Of a DNA stretch of 64,000 bases, positions 62,538 to 64,000 are shown piece after piece. Origin of the DNA: Deltaproteobacteria bacterium (lineage in GTDB: Bacteria > Myxococcota_A > Polyangia > Haliangiales > Haliangiaceae); the NCBI GenBank assembly GCA_025353585.1, contig JANXOM010000233.1:1-64000 (forward strand), given 5' to 3'. Positions within the stretch are counted from its first letter, which is position 1. Every line of letters begins with the position of its first letter. Under the pieces are notes generated by a model, which was not told the origin of the DNA, did not search any database, and saw nothing but the letters and a program-made list of their open reading frames with translations. Both the position numbers and the translations under genes were made by a program.

Positions 62538-62925
62538 ACGACGGGACAACTACATGAGCGATGCCACCGCTCCCTGCGCAGGTTGTGCACCGACGTGTCT
62601 CCGCGTCGTTGTTAGTGGGGGCGAGACCGCAACCAGTCGTGAGCGAGAACGTTCAGCGCCACGTGCGGGACATGGATCGTAAGCGCGCAGACGTTGCGGG
62701 TCGGCCCGTGTAGGCAACAGTGGGGGCGAGGTGCGACCTCACCTCCGGTTCAGCTGTCACGCCGCAGATAGCCCGTGTCATCTGTCAGGCGGAGTGATGC
62801 GACCGCGTGCGGTGTGCACGGGATGCGGGGTCGCGCCATGTCGTCACGTGTCCCGGGACGCCGCGGTTCCTTCTGCCTCTGGGCGATCGTCTTACATGGT
62901 CGGGCGATGTAGCTGACGCGTCGAG
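62538..62925. other. 388 bases without a recognised gene
   Basis: The gap between the divergently oriented M4 protease start and the BolA gene's end holds no convincing coding frame. Short frames here are Cys/Arg/His-rich noise. It must contain the protease promoter, but no clear sigma-70 or sigma-54 elements were seen. No hairpin longer than a few bases was recognised. Confidence 0.6.
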
Positions 62926-63183
62926 CTATGGGGTGCGTGTAGTCAGAGAGTCGACCGCGTGAACGGGTGGTTGTGCCCCGTTGATCAGGTGCTTGATCGA
63001 GCCGAGCACGAGCCGCTGGCTCTCGAGCAAGCTCTTGCCCACGAACACCGGCGAGACGACGGTGATGCGCCAGTGGCCGCCGCCGCCCGAGGCCTCGACC
63101 TTGGCGTCGGGGATGGCGGCGGTGATGCCCGCGATGATGGCGGTCTCTACGGAGCCCACGAAATCGGTCGGGTGATCGCTCAT
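62926..63183 (-). CDS. BolA family protein
   Basis: An 85-residue BolA/IbaG-like protein: VETAIIAGITAAIPDAKVEASGGGGHWRITVVSPVFVGKSLLESQRLVLGSIKHLI. The GGGGHWRI strand and VFVGKSLLESQRLV helix are the family core. BolA proteins pair with monothiol glutaredoxins in iron-sulphur handling and affect cell shape under stress. No glutaredoxin gene is in the window. The ATG at 63183 lies 140 bases from the divergent histone-like gene. Confidence 0.88.
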   Translation of the reverse strand: MSDHPTDFVGSVETAIIAGITAAIPDAKVEASGGGGHWRITVVSPVFVGKSLLESQRLVLGSIKHLINGAQPPVHAVDSLTTRTP

Positions 63184-63322
63184 GTGCTCTGCGTCGCACG
63201 GAATCCTTGCCGAGGCAAGGCATCAAGATCGTTGGGATCTTGCGCAGGAAACCGTGAGAACACGCCCGATCGAGCTTCCTGCCTTGTCGATGTCACACGG
63301 TTAGGGCAAGTTCCCCGGCCTC

Positions 63323-63589
63323 ATGGAGAACACCGAAACCACCTCGAACCACGCCGAGACCTCCAACGCGGGCGGCCGCTACGCCGAGCTGCAGCGCCTC
63401 GTGGCGGGTATGGCTGGCGACTTCGCCAAGTTCTATAACGACGGTAACAAGGCCGCGGGCACCCGCGTTCGCAACGCGATGCAGGAGCTCAAGACCTTCG
63501 CGCAGACGGTCCGCACGGAAGTCCAGACGATCAAGAACGGCGGCAAGGCCGGCGAGCCCGGCGCGGGCGACGGCGACGCCGAGGCGTAA
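63323..63589 (+). CDS. Histone H1-like (Hc1-type) nucleoid protein
   Basis: An 88-residue basic helical protein. ELQRLVAGMAGDFAKFYNDGNKAAGTRVRNAMQELKTFAQTVRTEVQTIK matches the pattern of chlamydial Hc1 and its bacterial relatives (DFxKFYxxGNKAAGTRxRxAxQxLK). Only the Hc1-like N-terminal domain is present; the usual Lys/Ala tail is replaced by a short Gly/Asp-rich end. It would bind DNA and help condense the nucleoid, perhaps during development. The spacing after the BolA gene gives it its own promoter. Confidence 0.78.
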   Translation: MENTETTSNHAETSNAGGRYAELQRLVAGMAGDFAKFYNDGNKAAGTRVRNAMQELKTFAQTVRTEVQTIKNGGKAGEPGAGDGDAEA

Positions 63590-63609
63590 GAAACGATCCG
63601 CTCGGCGGT

Positions 63610-64000
63610 TCAAGCTTCAGCGGGCCCCGGGCCCGCCGCGAGCTGAGCCTGGAGGGTGGTTGCATCCAGCTCCCCGACCGCACGCGCGACCACCAGGGTC
63701 GCGACGCCGTTGCCGACAATGTTGGTCAGCGCGCGCGCCTCGGACATGAAGCGATCGATGCCCAGGATGATCGCCAGGCCGGCCACGGGCACGTGACCGA
63801 CCGCGCCCAGCGTGGCCGCGAGCGTGATGAAGCCACTCCCGGTGACGCCAGCGGCGCCCTTGGACGTCAGCAGCAGCACGCCGAGGAGCCCGAGCTGATG
63901 CCAGAGATCGAGCGGCGTGTTCGTGGCCTGGGCGACGAACACCGCGGCCATCGTCAGGTAGATCGACGTGCCGTCCAGGTTGAACGAGTAGCCAGCCGGG
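63610..64000 (-). CDS. Dicarboxylate/cation symporter, DctA/GltP type (N-terminus beyond the window)
   Basis: The C-terminal 130 or so residues of a sodium- or proton-coupled dicarboxylate transporter lie here; the start is beyond the window end. The signature [25 protein letters not shown] of the second re-entrant loop is complete, followed by [22 protein letters not shown] (the [13 protein letters not shown] loop of the substrate site) and [16 protein letters not shown]. The substrate is probably C4-dicarboxylates such as fumarate or malate, or glutamate. The stop is 20 bases from the histone-like gene end. Confidence 0.9.
   Translation of the reverse strand, partial: PAGYSFNLDGTSIYLTMAAVFVAQATNTPLDLWHQLGLLGVLLLTSKGAAGVTGSGFITLAATLGAVGHVPVAGLAIILGIDRFMSEARALTNIVGNGVATLVVARAVGELDATTLQAQLAAGPGPAEA

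Noticed and set aside
62731-62916. A 61-codon frame with several Cys in the gap before the BolA gene
   Set aside because: No ribosome binding site, no conserved pattern, composition of background sequence.

Overview
The window is high-GC DNA (about 70% by eye), densely packed with short intergenic gaps. It looks like chromosomal sequence from a myxobacterium (Myxococcota), possibly a Kofleria/Haliangium-type lineage. The lineage is an inference from content: a DUF2330 protein with a C-terminal Cys/Gly-rich, hydrophobic, Arg-rich tail of MYXO-CTERM type; two membrane-linked Ser/Thr kinases, one with an AgmX/TonB-like tail; an OmpA protein with thrombospondin type 3 repeats; many lipoproteins; and a histone-H1-like small protein. 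No rRNA, tRNA, CRISPR array, insertion sequence or prophage was recognised.

Layout. 1-9.9 kb: end of a nitrate/taurine-type ABC importer, a frameshifted HhH-GPD glycosylase gene, dienelactone hydrolase, secreted adenosine deaminase, a divergent EamA exporter/MocR regulator pair with a repeated operator-like motif between them, a kelch lipoprotein and the DUF2330/MYXO-CTERM protein. 9.9-12.1 kb: a visibly lower-GC island with three tandem Imm1-like immunity paralogues (two intact, one decayed), bracketed by two copies of a tiny lipoprotein gene (one intact, one decayed). 12.1-31.2 kb: housekeeping and envelope genes (histidine phosphatase, metallophosphatase, PhzF, M1 aminopeptidase, OmpA/TSP3, SGNH hydrolase, TonB receptor, ketopantoate reductase, AraC regulator, SUI1/YciH factor). 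31.3-40.1 kb: Ser/Thr kinase with an altered catalytic loop, cysteine-repeat protein, pirin, C39-like protease, NeuB-like barrel, patatin. 40.2-43.7 kb: a four-gene Mla-type lipid-transport operon with 4-base overlaps at every junction. 43.8-54.4 kb: small lipoproteins, an ArsR-SRPBCC pair with its own operator, YbaK, scramblase-like protein, LEA-like protein, an HpnN-like RND exporter, a LigD-polymerase relic, a mechanosensitive channel with a cyclic-nucleotide domain, and an outer-membrane protein. 54.4-64 kb: LOG-family protein, RluA enzyme, membrane Ser/Thr kinase, TrmN6-like methylase, secreted M4 protease with two PPC domains, BolA, histone-H1-like protein and the end of a DctA-type transporter.

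Three copies of one long hairpin repeat (about 13.13-13.27, 34.65-34.81 and 57.06-57.23 kb) lie in gaps between genes; the second has perfect 48-base arms. Smaller palindromes occur at 15.14, 27.78-27.95 and 45.40-45.44 kb. Two loci (1.5-2.2 kb and 38.55-39.44 kb) read as single genes broken by a one-base frame change; these are either real decay or assembly indels.

The most unusual part is the Imm1-like array with no toxin beside it. It resembles an orphan or stockpiled immunity locus that has been growing and decaying by local duplication. Other points of interest are the hairpin family, the kinase with Thr where the catalytic-loop Asn is expected, and the cysteine-repeat lipoprotein.
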